DNA of 64,000 bases from Artocarpus heterophyllus (taxonomy: Eukaryota > Streptophyta > Magnoliopsida > Rosales > Moraceae), in contig CM046349.1 in the NCBI GenBank assembly GCA_025403435.1, positions 25,419,854 through 25,483,853 of the forward strand, written 5' to 3'. Shown here piece after piece: positions 12,068 to 24,304 of this stretch. Every line of letters starts with the position of its first letter. Positions within the stretch are counted from its first letter, which is position 1. A program made the translations under genes and the position numbers. The notes below the pieces were generated by a model that was not told the DNA's origin, ran no database searches, and saw only the letters and a program-made list of their open reading frames with translations.

Positions 12068-13338
12068 TTAGATAAACTTGTTATCTGACCTGTGACCACA
12101 TTGGAGGCTTCAGCAGCCACTTGTTCTTTCGTCATGGCATATATGCGGGCATTCGTCAGTGGGGCTTCAATTCTCCCTTGACTGATAAGTGGCCCTTCAA
12201 GGGAAGCTTATATATGATGAAGCTGGGCTTGAGGAGGAGCTCTCGGAGGGGCATTGGCATTCATCAATCTAGGGCAGTTCTTGACAAAGTGGTCTTCACG
12301 CCCATAAACAAAACATTGGTTTGTTCCCAAGCGACATTCCCCTGTATGCTTCTTTCCACATTTGGCACATGGTTGAAACTGCCTGTTATTGTTGTTGTGC
12401 TGACCATCATTATGCCTCTTATTGTCTTGGCCCTGCTGATTTTGGGGATTGCCCTTCCTCTTGTTATTCCTCCACTTCTGGTTGCTGTTGTTGCTATTGT
12501 TGTTGTTGTTGTTGTTGTTCCTGTGTGGAGGGCGATTTTGGTTATTTGCATTATTGGCTTGTTGGCCAGACTAAGGTTGGTTCCTTCTTAGCTTGGACAA
12601 GTGGAACTCCGCATGCTGGGTCCTCATAACAACCTGCTCTTGAGTCCTAGGTGGACTTGCCCCATCAACGATCGCAGCAATTTCTGGCCTAAGGACTCTG
12701 ATCAGCCTTCTGACCCTTTCACTTTCATCCATAACCATTCCTGGACATAGACGGACTAGCTGGTCAAACTTCGTCACCACATCAGTGACTGACATATCCC
12801 CCTGGCGTAGGTTCTCGAACTCCTCATAATGTTTCCTTGTAACGTTCATGTGGGAAAACTTCGTGTTGAACTCATGAACGAAGTCAGCCCATGTCATTTC
12901 ATCAACATTCCTGCTCATTTCTATGCCATCCCACCAAATTCTAGCCTCGATGATGAGACAGTACGAGGCACAGAGGACCTTTTCATTGTCTGAGAAATCC
13001 ATGAGTCTTAGGGTGGCTTCAATCGTCTTCAACCATCCTTGAGCTACTAGTGGATCCTTTGAACCCTCGAAGTCTGCTGGCTTAACCCTCTTCCATCTAA
13101 CTAGAAGAGGTTCCTCATAGGCTGCTCTTGGTCCAGCAACGGGAACTGGGACTTCATTAACTTGTGGCTGAGGAGGAGGAGGCTCATCATTGCCTCGACG
13201 ATCGTCATTCTGGCCATTGGCCCTTAATTCTGTGATCTCTCTCCTTTGTTCCTCCAACTGCCTTTGTAGTTCAACAATCATTGTCATGAGCCTTTCATTG
13301 GTTTGGGTGCGCGTATGCATTCTTATGTGGCCATCCAT
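12066..13338 (-). pseudogene. gag: gag, left copy of chromovirus array
   Basis: Gag forms the virus-like particle that packages element RNA. From the ATG at 13338 (MDGHIRMHTRTQTNERLM) 255 codons are open. The retrotransposon gag core (PADFEGSKDPLVAQGWLKTI; RIWWDGIEMSRNVDEMTWAD) leads to a TAG at about 12570. Beyond it, the same frame would encode an Asn-rich linker from a (GTT)n microsatellite (12483-12522) and a zinc-finger region (CAKCGKKHTGEC). The sequence ends at 12066, joined to a truncated LTR, so protease and pol are deleted in this copy. Trp is intact at a site where the right copy has a stop. Confidence 0.9.
12483..12522. repeat. (GTT)n microsatellite inside gag
   Basis: A near-pure GTT run encodes poly-Asn on the minus strand. 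A slightly shorter version lies at 20301-20336 in the other gag copy, so repeat length differs between the two copies. Confidence 0.85.
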
Positions 13339-13538
13339 CGTTAATTCTCCTAAAAGAATTAGGAACTTAGAAATAATCTTCTAATAAGAGACAGGTTTTC
13401 ACTACTAGAACATTAATCATTAGACATCTAGACTTTATTCTTATCCTTATACTTGCATCAAAACATCTAACTTTAAAACATACTTACTTGGAGGACTTGG
13501 ATTGACGTGTGACCATATGAATTGTAATCAGAAATTTT

Positions 13539-13549
13539 CTCTGATACCA
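13539..13549 (-). promoter_or_regulatory. PBS complementary to tRNA-iMet (middle LTR)
   Basis: On the minus strand TGGTATCAGAG lies five bases inside the LTR end at 13555. This is the standard initiator-Met primer site of plant gypsy and copia elements. An identical site is at 21356-21366. Confidence 0.85.
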
Positions 13550-13858
13550 AAGCCTGTAACACCCCCTTACGGACGTCACAGATGTCGTTATATTCATACA
13601 TTACATACTTACTTATTTAATCATTTAATTAAACATTAAGTACAAAATTTATATGATACTTTAATTGTAAACTTAGTTAAGGAAAACATAACTAGGATCC
13701 ATACGTTCAATTTTTTTTACAACATTCACAAATTTAATCCATAATTTAAACTCACTTTACTTTTGATCATAAACTTGTTTAAATAAGATAAATATACCAA
13801 ATTACTAAATCATATCTCATGAAAATATCACATCACTTAAAAGCTACTTGCTCCCACA

Positions 13859-14015
13859 GTTCGGCAGGCCAGAGATCATCAACCGGCAGGCCAACAGAGG
13901 CTCTACAATCTGGCTTTAAAAACTTATCAATGTCCGACAGGCCGAATATGTGATCGGCAGGCCGAACCTTCAAACATCGGCAGGCCGACCAATGATGTTC
14001 GGCAGGCCGACCGAG
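13859..14015. repeat. TCGGCAGGCCGA palindrome cluster (LTR)
   Basis: Six copies of (T)CGGCAGGCC(GA) occur at roughly 20-30 base spacing. Near-perfect copies are at about 13950, 13977 and 13999. The cluster is repeated at 21677-21835 in the other LTR. Confidence 0.85.
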
Positions 14016-16124
14016 CCAAAAGTTTTTCGAAAAAACTAAATTTTAAGACAAAATTCAACTTTTCATAAAAAAATGCGAAAGATCAAAATCCTTAAAATGA
14101 TGAAATAAAATATAAAAACATAGTTCATGTATTCTTAAAACTTAACGAATAAATATGTCCATATTATAGAACTTGATTAAAAACATATAAACTTTCTTCT
14201 TGGCGTTCTTCCGGTTACAATTCATCATACTTGGCTCACATGCCATTCCATATCCTCCGCCTAGTCCACGACTTTCTTACCCTTATCTGCAATATGACAT
14301 AAACTTGAATAAGCTAATGCTTAGTAAGTACATATAATTCTCACAATTTAAAACATTTCATATACATCGTCATCATCATATCATAAAAGTACATTAAGTA
14401 CAATTTCTTAGAAATATATCTTTCATTACTTGATCATATTCAAACTTATTCCATTTTATCTTAAGGGCCAAAGTGTTGCACCATAACATCATTCTAGGTG
14501 CGCCGTCATGAGAGGAAAGGGTAGCTAATCCCAAACCAAACATGACCTCATAACTTATCATAGCGTAACATTGGTGTGCAACACTTATTAGGTGATATTT
14601 ATATACATAACTTTCATACTTTGAAACATGTCATCATCATACATGCATAACTTTTAACCATAGAAACTTTTCATAAGAAAACTTTAAATAAAATCATTAT
14701 AGAATAAACATCATTAGGATCATAATTTCAAACCTTATAAAACGTATCATGTTACAGGTGTGAATGTACTTACCATCAAAGCGAGCTTACTTAACCTTAA
14801 TATGATTTGGTGACAACGCCGCGGTCTCGATGTGCTCGTTCCTTCGCGTGTTCATGCCATTTATCCATTTAAAAATACAATAAAATTAATACTTATCATA
14901 AAATACAACATCCATTCATATACCATCACATATACATTCATCTCATATAAACATACTTCATAACATGCATCCTTAAGTATAATCATCAAAATATCTTATA
15001 CATTACAAACATGAAAATCTGCCAACAATAATAATAATGTAGATGAGTAATCTTTTGAAAACATTTTCTAACAATTAAAATATATATATTTTAATTTTTA
15101 AAAATTCATACTAATATCTTATTATCATACATTTCAATATCATAAAATTATTTCATCATCAATAAAATCATTTAAACATATAAAACATTTCATAAAGCGA
15201 AAGTCCAAAATTAACATTGATACAATAGTTTTCTTGCCCTAAACTCATAGAAATTTCATAACATAAATTACACTCGTCAAAACATTACAAAACTTTGCTG
15301 TCCATAACATAACATATACATGAATATTCTTACCAAATTTCGTGAAAAACAACTTTCATTTATCCCTTGAATAAAAATTACATTTTCATGCATCATAATT
15401 AAACAGCAATATTTTACTGTGAGGGGTAGAGGATAGAAAATTCGTAATGACTTGAAATTTGGAGGAACATCACATAATACATGCATGAACATCATATAAA
15501 AATTCAGAACAAAATACCATACCTAGACAATGATACTGCAGATGAATTGAGGAGGAGAAATACTTTTCAGAAACATCAAAAGAAATGAATTCTTACCTTA
15601 AAAATTTTCTTCTCAAAATTCTTGAATTCAACCAACGAAATATAACTTTTTCTTAAAATTTCTTGCAAAGAATTTTCGAGAGAGAGAGAGAAATAGAATT
15701 CATGGAGAAGAGAAGAAGAAGAGATGAATGAGAAAACGTCTCAGAAATGAATGAGAGGAGACGTGAGAGGATGAGAGAAAAATGGGAAAAAGAACGTTAA
15801 AATTTTTAACGTAATGTTAATGGGCATAACGTACAAAAAAGGAGAGTCAAAACTTCATTAGTTCATAAATTTTCTGACTCAAATGGTGGCTAATTGGCGT
15901 GGAGGAAGGAGAGCAAAGAGGGAAAGTCAAAACTATTAGTCTCACTTACCATATTTTTGCCCTCTAAAAATAGGAAACCATTTAAAATAATACCAATCAA
16001 TGCAAAGTCAAACATTTTATTTCCTTAAATGAGGAAATTAATCCATAAATATGCCAATTAATCACCCAATTAACGTAATTATCTCAGCCATATATTTAGA
16101 GAGATTTCTACTGACTGCTCGTCA

Positions 16125-16262
16125 GTTGTCTTTGGCCTACCGACTCACCACTTCGGCCTACCAGTTCCACCAAGTTCGGCCTGCCGATGGTTTCCATCGG
16201 CCTGTACATCTTTGGCAGACTTTTCGGCATGCCGAACTTGAAAGTCTGGCCTGCCGAACTAT
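16125..16262. repeat. Second GCCGA palindrome cluster (LTR)
   Basis: Reverse-oriented copies (TTCGGCCTGCCGA, TTCGGCATGCCGAA) occur at about 16130-16262. The equivalent in the right LTR is 23940-24070. The two clusters in each LTR therefore carry the motif mostly in opposite orientation. Confidence 0.8.
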
Positions 16263-16488
16263 CTTTGAATACCATACATTAATACATTCAAATCATCATT
16301 GCATCATAATTAAACATACATTAAAAATTAACATGAACACTTGAGCACAACGATTCCATGCGGTCGTCACCTGTCATAAAACTTGAAATAATGAGTTAGT
16401 AACATAAAATCATGAATCATTAAAAAAAATTCTTAGCATCGTTACTAACTTAACGTGATCCATTACATAAAAATAGGTTGGTGTTACA

Positions 16489-16501
16489 ATTCTCCCCACC
16501 T
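16489..16501 (-). promoter_or_regulatory. Polypurine tract of gypsy element
   Basis: The minus strand reads GGTGGGGAGAATT directly before the LTR start at 16488. It is the expected plus-strand-synthesis primer site. Confidence 0.8.
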
Positions 16502-16533
16502 TATAAAAGTTTCATCCTCGAAACTTAGAATAA

Positions 16534-19500
16534 CTACGGATACATAGATCTCATGTCATCTTCACATTCCCATGTAGCTTCTTTAACTTGATGATTTTGC
16601 CATAACACCTTGACTATTGGAATTTCTTTATTCCTCAAGGTCTTGGTTCTTCGATCGAGTATCTCTATTGGCTTTTCTTCATAACTCAAATCTTCTCGTA
16701 TCTCGATCACTTGTGGCTCAATCACATGCGTAGGGTCCGGGACATACTTCTTGAGCATAGAGACATGAAACACATCGTGCATTGCGGACATTTCTAAAGG
16801 AAACTTCAGCTGATAAGCTACTTTGCCTATCCATTTAACAACTTCATAAGGACCGATAAATCTTGGACTTAACTTGCCTTTCTTCCCAAATCTTATAACT
16901 CCTTTCATCGGTGCAACTTTCAAAAACACAGATTCGCCCACGGCGAACTCTAAGGGTCTTCTTCTCTTGTCAGCATAACTCTTCTGACGGCTTTGGGCGG
17001 TCTCCATTCTTCTTCTTATCAACTTTATCATCTCAGAAGTTTCGTTAACAAAATCAGTCCTTTTAGCATCAACATTTTCCATCAACTTCTTCTCACCAGC
17101 TTCGTGCCAACATATCGGTGACCTACATTTTCGTCCATACAGTGCTTCATAAGGTGCCATTCCTATTGTCGCCTGAAAGCTATTGTTGTAAGCAAACTCT
17201 GCTAATGATAACATTTTACACCAGCTGGTCTTAAAATCGAGAGAACAAGCCCGTAGCATATCCTCTAAAATCAAGTTCTTCCTCTCCATTTGGCCATCTA
17301 TTTGAGAATGAAAAGCTGTACTGAAATGTAGCCTGGTTCCCATTGCAGTCTGTACACTCTTTCAAAACTTAGATGTGAACTTGCCATCACGATCTGAGAT
17401 GATTGACTTGGGAATCCCATGAAGTCGTACAATCTCCTTAACATAGAGTTCCGCTAACCATTCCATAGAGTAAGTGATCTTGATGGGAATGAAATGGGCT
17501 GTCGTAGTCAGTCAATCCACAACTACCCAAATTGCATCATAACCGTTCATACTTCTGGGAAAACCGGTAATGAAATCCATTGCTATATCCTCTCATTTCC
17601 ATTCCGGTATTTGGATAGACTGTAGTTCACCACCAGGTCTCTGGTGTTTAGCCTTTACTTGTTGATGTGTCATACATTTCTTCGTATATAAAGCAACATC
17701 ACGTTTCATTCCAAACCACCAAAAGTTACCCTTTAGATCATTATACATCTTTGTTGCACCTGGATGAATAGAGTAAGGAGTGTCATGAATTTTCGCCAAG
17801 ATCTTTTCCCTTAAGTCATCAACATTGGGAACACATAAGCGGTCCTTGAGATATAGAGTTTCGTCATCCGCAATACGAAACTCTTGACATTTTCCTTCTT
17901 TCATTTCGTGCTTAATCCTTACAAGGCTTACATCTTCATCTTGTTTTCTCCGAATTTCATCATACATCGTCGGAGCAAGAGAGAGTGTTGAGAGTTGCCG
18001 TGCAATAAGTTCTAAACCGAAGTCTAGAATTTCCCTTCTTAAAGGTAGAGACATAGATTGCATTGACATCAACGTGGCAACTGACTTCCTACTTAGAGCA
18101 TCAGCCACTCGGTTAGCTTTTCCAGGATGATAAAGGATTTCACAATCGTAATCCTTCACCAACTCTAGCCATCTTCGTTGTCTCATGTTCAGGTCCCTTT
18201 GCGTGAAGAAGTACTTCAGACTTTGATGATCAGTAAAGATCTTGCATTGGACCCCATTTAAATAGTGCCTCCATATTTTCAATGCAAATACAACTGCTGC
18301 TAACTCGAGATCATGAGTAGGATAGTTCTTTTCATAATCCTTTAGTTGTCTTGACGCATAAGCAATCACCCTTTCATTTTGCATTAAAAAAGCTCCGAGG
18401 CCCATCTTGGATGCATCACTATAAATTACAAATCCATCATTCCCTTCCGGTATAGCCAACACTGGAGTTGTCGTTAGCCTCTTCTTCAGTTCTTGAAAAC
18501 TCTTCTTGCATGCATCTATCCATTCATACTTCTTTCCTTTGCGAGTCAAATTCGTGAGTGGAGCTATTATCTTGGAGAAGTCTTCTACAAATCTTCGATA
18601 ATATCCTGCTAAACCCAAGAAGCTCCTTATTTCACTTCCATTCGTTCATTGCTTCCAGTTGAGAACAGCTTCTACTTTAGCAGGGTCAACCATAATCCTT
18701 TCCTTTGAAATAACATGCCCCAAGAAAGACACTTTATCAAGCCAAAACTCGCATTTGGAAAACTTTGCATATAGCTGGTGTCTTCTTAAAGTCTCCAACA
18801 CAATCCTTAAATGCTCCACATGTTCTTCTTGATTCTTTGAATAGACAAGAATATCATCGATAAATACAACAACAAATTTATCGAGAAAATCCTTGAATAC
18901 CTGGTTCATCAAATCCATAAAAGTCGCCGATGCATTTGTCAGACCGAAGGGCATAACCACAAATTCATAGTGACCATACCTCGACCTGAAGACAGTTTTA
19001 GGAATATCTCCTTGTTTAATCTTCAGCTGGTGATATCCCGATCGTAGATCAATCTTTGAAAACACAGATGCACCCTTGAGCTGATCAAACAAATCATCGA
19101 TTCTAGGCAACGGGTACTTGTTCTTGATTGTCATCTTATTCAGCTCTCTGTAGTCAATGCAAAGCCTCATAGAGCCATCTTTCTTCTTCACAAACAAGAC
19201 TGGAGCTCCCCAAGGTGAGTGACTTGGCCTGATGAATCCTTTGTCGAGTAGCTCCTTTAATTGCTTGTGAAGCTCCTTTAACTCTGCTGAGGCCATTCTA
19301 TAGGGCGCTTTTGAGATTGGGTCGGTGCCTGGAACGAGCTCAATCTCGAATTCGACTTCTCTTTCTGGCGGTAGACTTATTAGATCATCAGGAACACATC
19401 TACATATTCATGAACTATATGTACATCTTTAATTCTTATCATTTCTTCTTGGCTTTTGTCTACAATGTTTGCCAGATAGCACATGCAGCCACTTGCTAAT

Positions 19501-19600
19501 AACTTCCTTGCTTTCATTGCAGATAGAAACATGTGGGGTTTCTTTCTAGACTCGCCACCATAAACGAACTTTTGATCACCTTTTGGATGAAAGATCACCT
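16534..19600 (-). pseudogene. pol: pol polyprotein pseudogene (RT-RNase H-integrase-chromodomain)
   Basis: It copied element RNA to DNA and inserted it. Reading leftwards: reverse transcriptase (19296-18646) with [20 protein letters not shown] and the FIDDILVYS catalytic loop; RNase H (18618 on) with [13 protein letters not shown] and [10 protein letters not shown]; integrase zinc region with HPGATK and CMTHQQ, where the second Cys of CxxC is His; integrase core pieces ([10 protein letters not shown], then HSQIDGQMER). A C-terminal segment IPIVKVLWQNHQVKEATWE resembles a chromodomain. RT to C-terminus stays in one frame but has stops at about 18643, 17593, 17513 and 17362. A further frameshift near 19385 and a stop at 19602 separate it from protease. 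Confidence 0.92.
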
Positions 19601-19601
19601 T

Positions 19602-21155
19602 TCATTTTTGGCATTCAATAGAAACATTGTACTTGCTCAGGAAATCCATCCCAAGAATCATATCGTAATCATGCATGTCGATCACAATGAGGTCGATGAA
19701 AAGTTTCCTATTAGAAATCCATAGGGGTACTGTACGCAGACAGTGCGTAGATAATATTACTTCCCCGGAGGGTAGTGTCGTAGTGAATCCCTGTCTCATA
19801 GGCTCTAAACGAACCTCTAACTTTTTAGCAAAAGACATAGATACAAAAGAATGTGTGGCACCCGTATCAAAGAGAACATAAGCATCATTAGATAAACTTG
19901 TTATCTGACCTGTGACCACATTGGAGGCTTCAGCAGCCACTTGTTCTTTCATCATGGCATATATGCGGGCATTCGTCGGTGGGGCTTCAATTCTCCCTTG
20001 ACTGATAGGTGGCCCTTTAAGGGAAGCTTGTATCTGATGAAGCTGGGCTTGAGGAGGAGCTCTCTGAGGGGAATTGGTATTCATCAATCTAGGGTAGTTC
20101 TTGACAAAGTGGTCTTCACGCCCACAAATAAAACATTGGTTTGTTCCCAAGCGACATTCCCCTGGATGCTTCTTTCCACATTTGGCACATGGTTGAAACC
20201 TCCTGTTATTGTTGTTGTGCTGACCATCATTATGCCTCTTATTGTCTTGGCCCTGCTGATTTTGAGGATTGCTCGTCCTCTTGTTATTCCTCCAGTTCTG
20301 GTTGTTGTTGTTGCTATTGTTGTTGTTGTTGTTGTTCTTGTGTGGAGGGCGATTTTGGTTATTTGCATTATTGGTTTGTTGGCCAGACTAAGGTTGGTTC
20401 CTTCTTAGCTTGGACAAGTGGAACTCCGCATGCTGGGTCCTCATAACAACCTGCTCTTGAGTCCTAGGTGGACTTGCCCCATCAACGATCGCAGCAATTT
20501 CTAGCCTAAGGACTCTGATCAGCCTTCTGACCCTTTCACTTTCATCCATAATCATTCCTAGACATAGACGGACTAGCTGGTCAAACTTCGTCACCACATC
20601 AGTGACTGACATATCCCCCTGGCGTAGGTTCTCCAACGCCTCATAATGTTTCCTTGTAACGTTCATGTGGAAAAACTTCGTATTGAACTCATGAACGAAG
20701 TCAGCCCATGTCATTTCATCAACATTCCTGCTCATTTCTATGCCATCCCATCAAATTCTAGCCTCCATGATGAGACAGTACGAGGCACAGAGGACCTTTT
20801 CATTGTCCGTGAAATCCATGAGTCTTAGGGTGGCTTCAATCGTCTTCAACCATCCTTGAGCTACTAGCGGATCCTTTGAACCCTCGAAGTCTGCTAGCTT
20901 AACCCTCTTCCATCTGACTAGAAGAGGTTCCTGATAGGCCGCTCTTGGTTCAGCAGCAGGAACTGGGACTTCATTAACTTGTGGCTGAGGAGGAGGAGAC
21001 TCATCATTGCCTCGACGGTCGTCATTCTGGCCATTGGCCCTTAATTCTGTGATCTCTCTCCTTTGTTCCTCCAACTGCCTTTGTAGTTCAACAATCATTG
21101 TCATGAGCCTTTCATTGGTTTGGGTGCGCGTTTGCATTCTTCTGTGGCCGTCCAT
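19602..21155 (-). pseudogene. gag: gag-protease, right copy of chromovirus array
   Basis: The ATG at 21155 starts the same gag as at 13338. A TGG codon of the RIWWDG core is TGA here (about 20750), and the TAG after RRNQP (about 20387) is shared with the left copy. After an Asn-rich linker come zinc-knuckle motifs CAKCGKKHPGEC and CFICGREDHFVKNY, the latter with Tyr in place of its last Cys. The aspartic protease follows with VLFDTGATHSFVS (catalytic Asp-Thr-Gly) and MILGMDFLSKYNV. It ends in a TGA just before the RT region. All parts are one ancestral gag-pro frame. Confidence 0.9.
20301..20336. repeat. (GTT)n microsatellite inside gag (right copy)
   Basis: This is the counterpart of 12483-12522 and encodes the poly-Asn linker on the minus strand. 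Confidence 0.85.
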
Positions 21156-21355
21156 CGTTAATTCTGCTAAAAGAATTAGGAACTTAGAAATAATCTTCTA
21201 ATATGAGACAGGTTTTCACTACTAGAACATTAATCATTAGACATCTAGACTTTATTCTTATCCTTATACATGCATCAAAACATCTAACTTTAAAATATAC
21301 TTACTTGGAGGACTTGGATTGACGTGTGACAATATGAATTGTAATCAAAAATTTT

Positions 21356-21366
21356 CTCTGATACCA
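21356..21366 (-). promoter_or_regulatory. PBS complementary to tRNA-iMet (right LTR)
   Basis: TGGTATCAGAG on the minus strand lies five bases downstream of the 5' LTR end at 21372. Confidence 0.88.
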
Positions 21367-21371
21367 AAGCC

Positions 21372-24299
21372 TGTAACGCCCCCCTTACGGATGTCATAGA
21401 TGTCGTTACATTCATACATTACTTACTTAATTATTTAATCATTTAATTAAACATTAAGTACAAAATTTATATGATACTTTAATTGTAAACTTAGTTAAGG
21501 AAAACATAACCAGGATCCATACGTATAATTTTTTTTACAACATTCACTAATTTAATCCATAATTTAAACTCATTGTACTTTTGATCATAAACTTGTTTAA
21601 ATAAGATAAATATACCAAATTACTAAATCATATCTCATGAAAATATCACGTCACTTAAAAGCTCATTGCTCCCATAGTTCGGCAGGCCGGAGATCATCAA
21701 CCGGTAGGCCGACAGAGGCTCTGCAATCTGGCTTTAAAAACTTATCAACGTCCGGCAGGCCGAATATGTGATCGGCAGGCCGAACCTTCAAACATCGGCA
21801 GGTCGACCAATGATGTTCGGCAGGCCGACCGAGCCAAAAGTTCTTCGGAAAAACTAAATTTTAAGACAAAATTCAACTTTTCTTAAAAAAATGTGGAAGA
21901 TCAAAATCCTTAAAATGATGAAATAAAATATAAAAACATAGTTCATGTATTCTTAAAACTTAACAAATAAATATGTCCATATTATAGAACTTGATTAAAA
22001 ACATATAAACTTTCTCCTTGGTGTTCTTCCGGTTACAATTTATCATACTTTGCTCACACGCCATTCCATATCCTCCGCCTAGTCCACGACTTTCTTACCC
22101 TTATCTACAACATGACATAAACTTGAATAAGCTAATGCTTAGTAAGTACATATAATTCTCACAAATTAAAACATTTCATATACATCATCATCATCATATC
22201 ATAAAAGTGCATTAAACACAATTTCTTAGAAATATATCTTTCATTACTTGATCATATTCAAACTTATTCCATTTTATCTTAGGGGCCCAAGTGTTGCACC
22301 ATAACATCATTGTAGGCGCGCCGTCATGAGAGGAGAAGGGTAGATAATCCCAAACCAAACATGACCTCATAACTTATCATAGCATAACATTGGTGTGCAA
22401 CACTTATTAGGTGATATTTATATACATAACTTTCATACTTTGAAACATGTCATCATCATACATGCATAACTTTTAAACATAGAAACTTTTCATAAGAATA
22501 CTTTAAATAAAATCATCATAGAATAAACATCATTAGGATCATAATTTCAAACCTTATAAAATGTATCATGTTGCAGGTGAGAATGTACTTACCGTCAAAG
22601 CTAGCTTACTTAACCTTAATATGATTTGGTGACAACGCCGTGGTCTCGATGTGCTCGTTCCTTCGCGTGTTCATGCCATTTATCCATTTAAAAATACAAT
22701 AAAATTAATACTTATCATAAAATACAACATCCATTCATATACCATCACATATACATTCATCTCATATAAACATACTTCATAACATGCATCCTTAAGTATA
22801 ATCATCAAAACATCTCATACATTACAAACATGAAAATCTGCCAACAATAATAATAATGTTGATGAGTAATCTTTTAAAAACATTTTCTAACAATTAAAAT
22901 ATATATATTTTAATTTTTAAAATTCATACTAATATCTTATTATCATACATTTCAATATCATAAAATTATTTCATCATCAATAAAATCATTTAAACATATA
23001 AAACATTTCATAAAATGAAAGTCCAAAATTAACATTGATAAAATAGTTTTCTTGCCCTAAACTCATAGAGATTTCATAACATAAATTACACTTATCAAAA
23101 CATTACAAAACTTTATAGTCCATAACATAACATATACATGAACATTCTTACCAAATTTTGTGAAAAACAACATTCATTTATCCCTTGAACAAAAATTACA
23201 TTTTCATAAATCATAATTAAACAGCAATATTTTACTGTGATGGGTAGAGGATAGAAAATTCATAACTTATCATAGAAAATTTGTAATGACTTTTAATTTG
23301 GAGGAACATCACATAACACATGCATGAACATCATATAAAAATTCAGAACAAAATACCATACCTAGACAAAGATACTGCAGACGAATTGAGGAGGAGAAAT
23401 ACTTTTCAGAAACATCAAAAGAAATGAATTCTTACCTTAAAAATTTTCTTCTCAAAATTCTTAAATTCAACCAACAAAATATAACTTTTTCTTAAAATTT
23501 CTTGCAGAGAATTTTTGAGAGAGAGAGAGAAATAGAATTTGTGGCGAAGAGAAGAAGAAGAGATGAATGAGAAAACGTCTCATAAATGAATAAGAGGAGA
23601 CGTGAGAGGATGAGAGAAAAATAGGAAAAAGAACATTAAAATATTTAACGTAATGTTAATGGGCATAACGTACAAAAAAGGAGAGTCAAAACTCTTCATT
23701 AGGTCAGAAATTTTCTGACTCAAATGGTGGCTAATTGGCGTGGAGGAAGGACAGCAGAGAGGGAAAGTCAAAACTATTAGTCTCACTTACCATATTTTTG
23801 CCCTCTAAAAATAGGAAACCATTTAAAATAATACCAATCAATGCAAAGTCAAACATTTTATTTCCTTAAATGAGGAAATTAATCCATAAATATGCCAATT
23901 AATCACCTAATTAACATAATTATCACAGCCATACAGCAGTCTTCGGCCTGCCGACTCACCACTTCGGCCTACCGGTTCCACCAAGTTCGGCCTACCGATG
24001 GTTTCCATCAGCCTGTCGATCTTTGGCAGACTTTTCAGCCTGCCGAACTTGAAAGTTCGGCCTGCCAAACTATCTTTGAATACCATACATTAATACATTC
24101 AAATCATCATTGCATCATAATTAAACATACATTAAAAATTAAAATGAACACTTGAGCACAACGATTCCATGCGGTCGTCACCTGTCATAAAACTTGAAAT
24201 AATGAGTTAGTAACATAAAATCATGAATCATTAAAAAAAATTCTTAGCATCATTACTAACTTAACGTGATCCATTACATAAAAATAGGTGGGTGTTACA
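21372..24299 (-). repeat. 5' LTR (right) of gypsy array
   Basis: This 2928-bp LTR is almost identical along its length to 13555-16488, with scattered substitutions and small indels. The outer end is GGGTGTTACA, followed by the AAAAA target duplication at 24300-24304. Palindrome clusters lie at 21677-21835 and 23940-24070. Confidence 0.92.
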
Positions 24300-24304
24300 A
24301 AAAA

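Larger units (their letters stand above)
13555..16488 (-). repeat. Full LTR (middle) of gypsy array
   Basis: This 2934-bp LTR reads TGTAACACC...GGGGGTGTTACA on the minus strand and is nearly collinear with 21372-24299. It serves as 3' LTR of the complete unit to its right and as 5' LTR of the deleted unit to its left. It contains GCCGA palindrome clusters near both ends (13859-14015 and 16125-16262) and an AG-rich tract (15678-15735). Confidence 0.92.
11764..24299 (-). mobile_element. Ty3/gypsy chromovirus (Tekay/Del-like) three-LTR array
   Basis: The block is flanked by AAAAA on both sides (11759-11763 and 24300-24304), consistent with one 5-bp target duplication around the whole array. From left to right it contains a truncated LTR (11764-12067), gag (12066-13338), leader/PBS, a full LTR (13555-16488), pol (16534-19600), gag/protease (19602-21155), leader/PBS and a full LTR (21372-24299). 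Coding runs on the minus strand. A tRNA-iMet-type PBS, a polypurine tract and a C-terminal chromodomain-like segment support a chromovirus. The long 2.9-kb LTRs suggest the Tekay/Del branch. The extra gag-LTR unit is best explained by unequal recombination followed by deletion. Confidence 0.9.
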
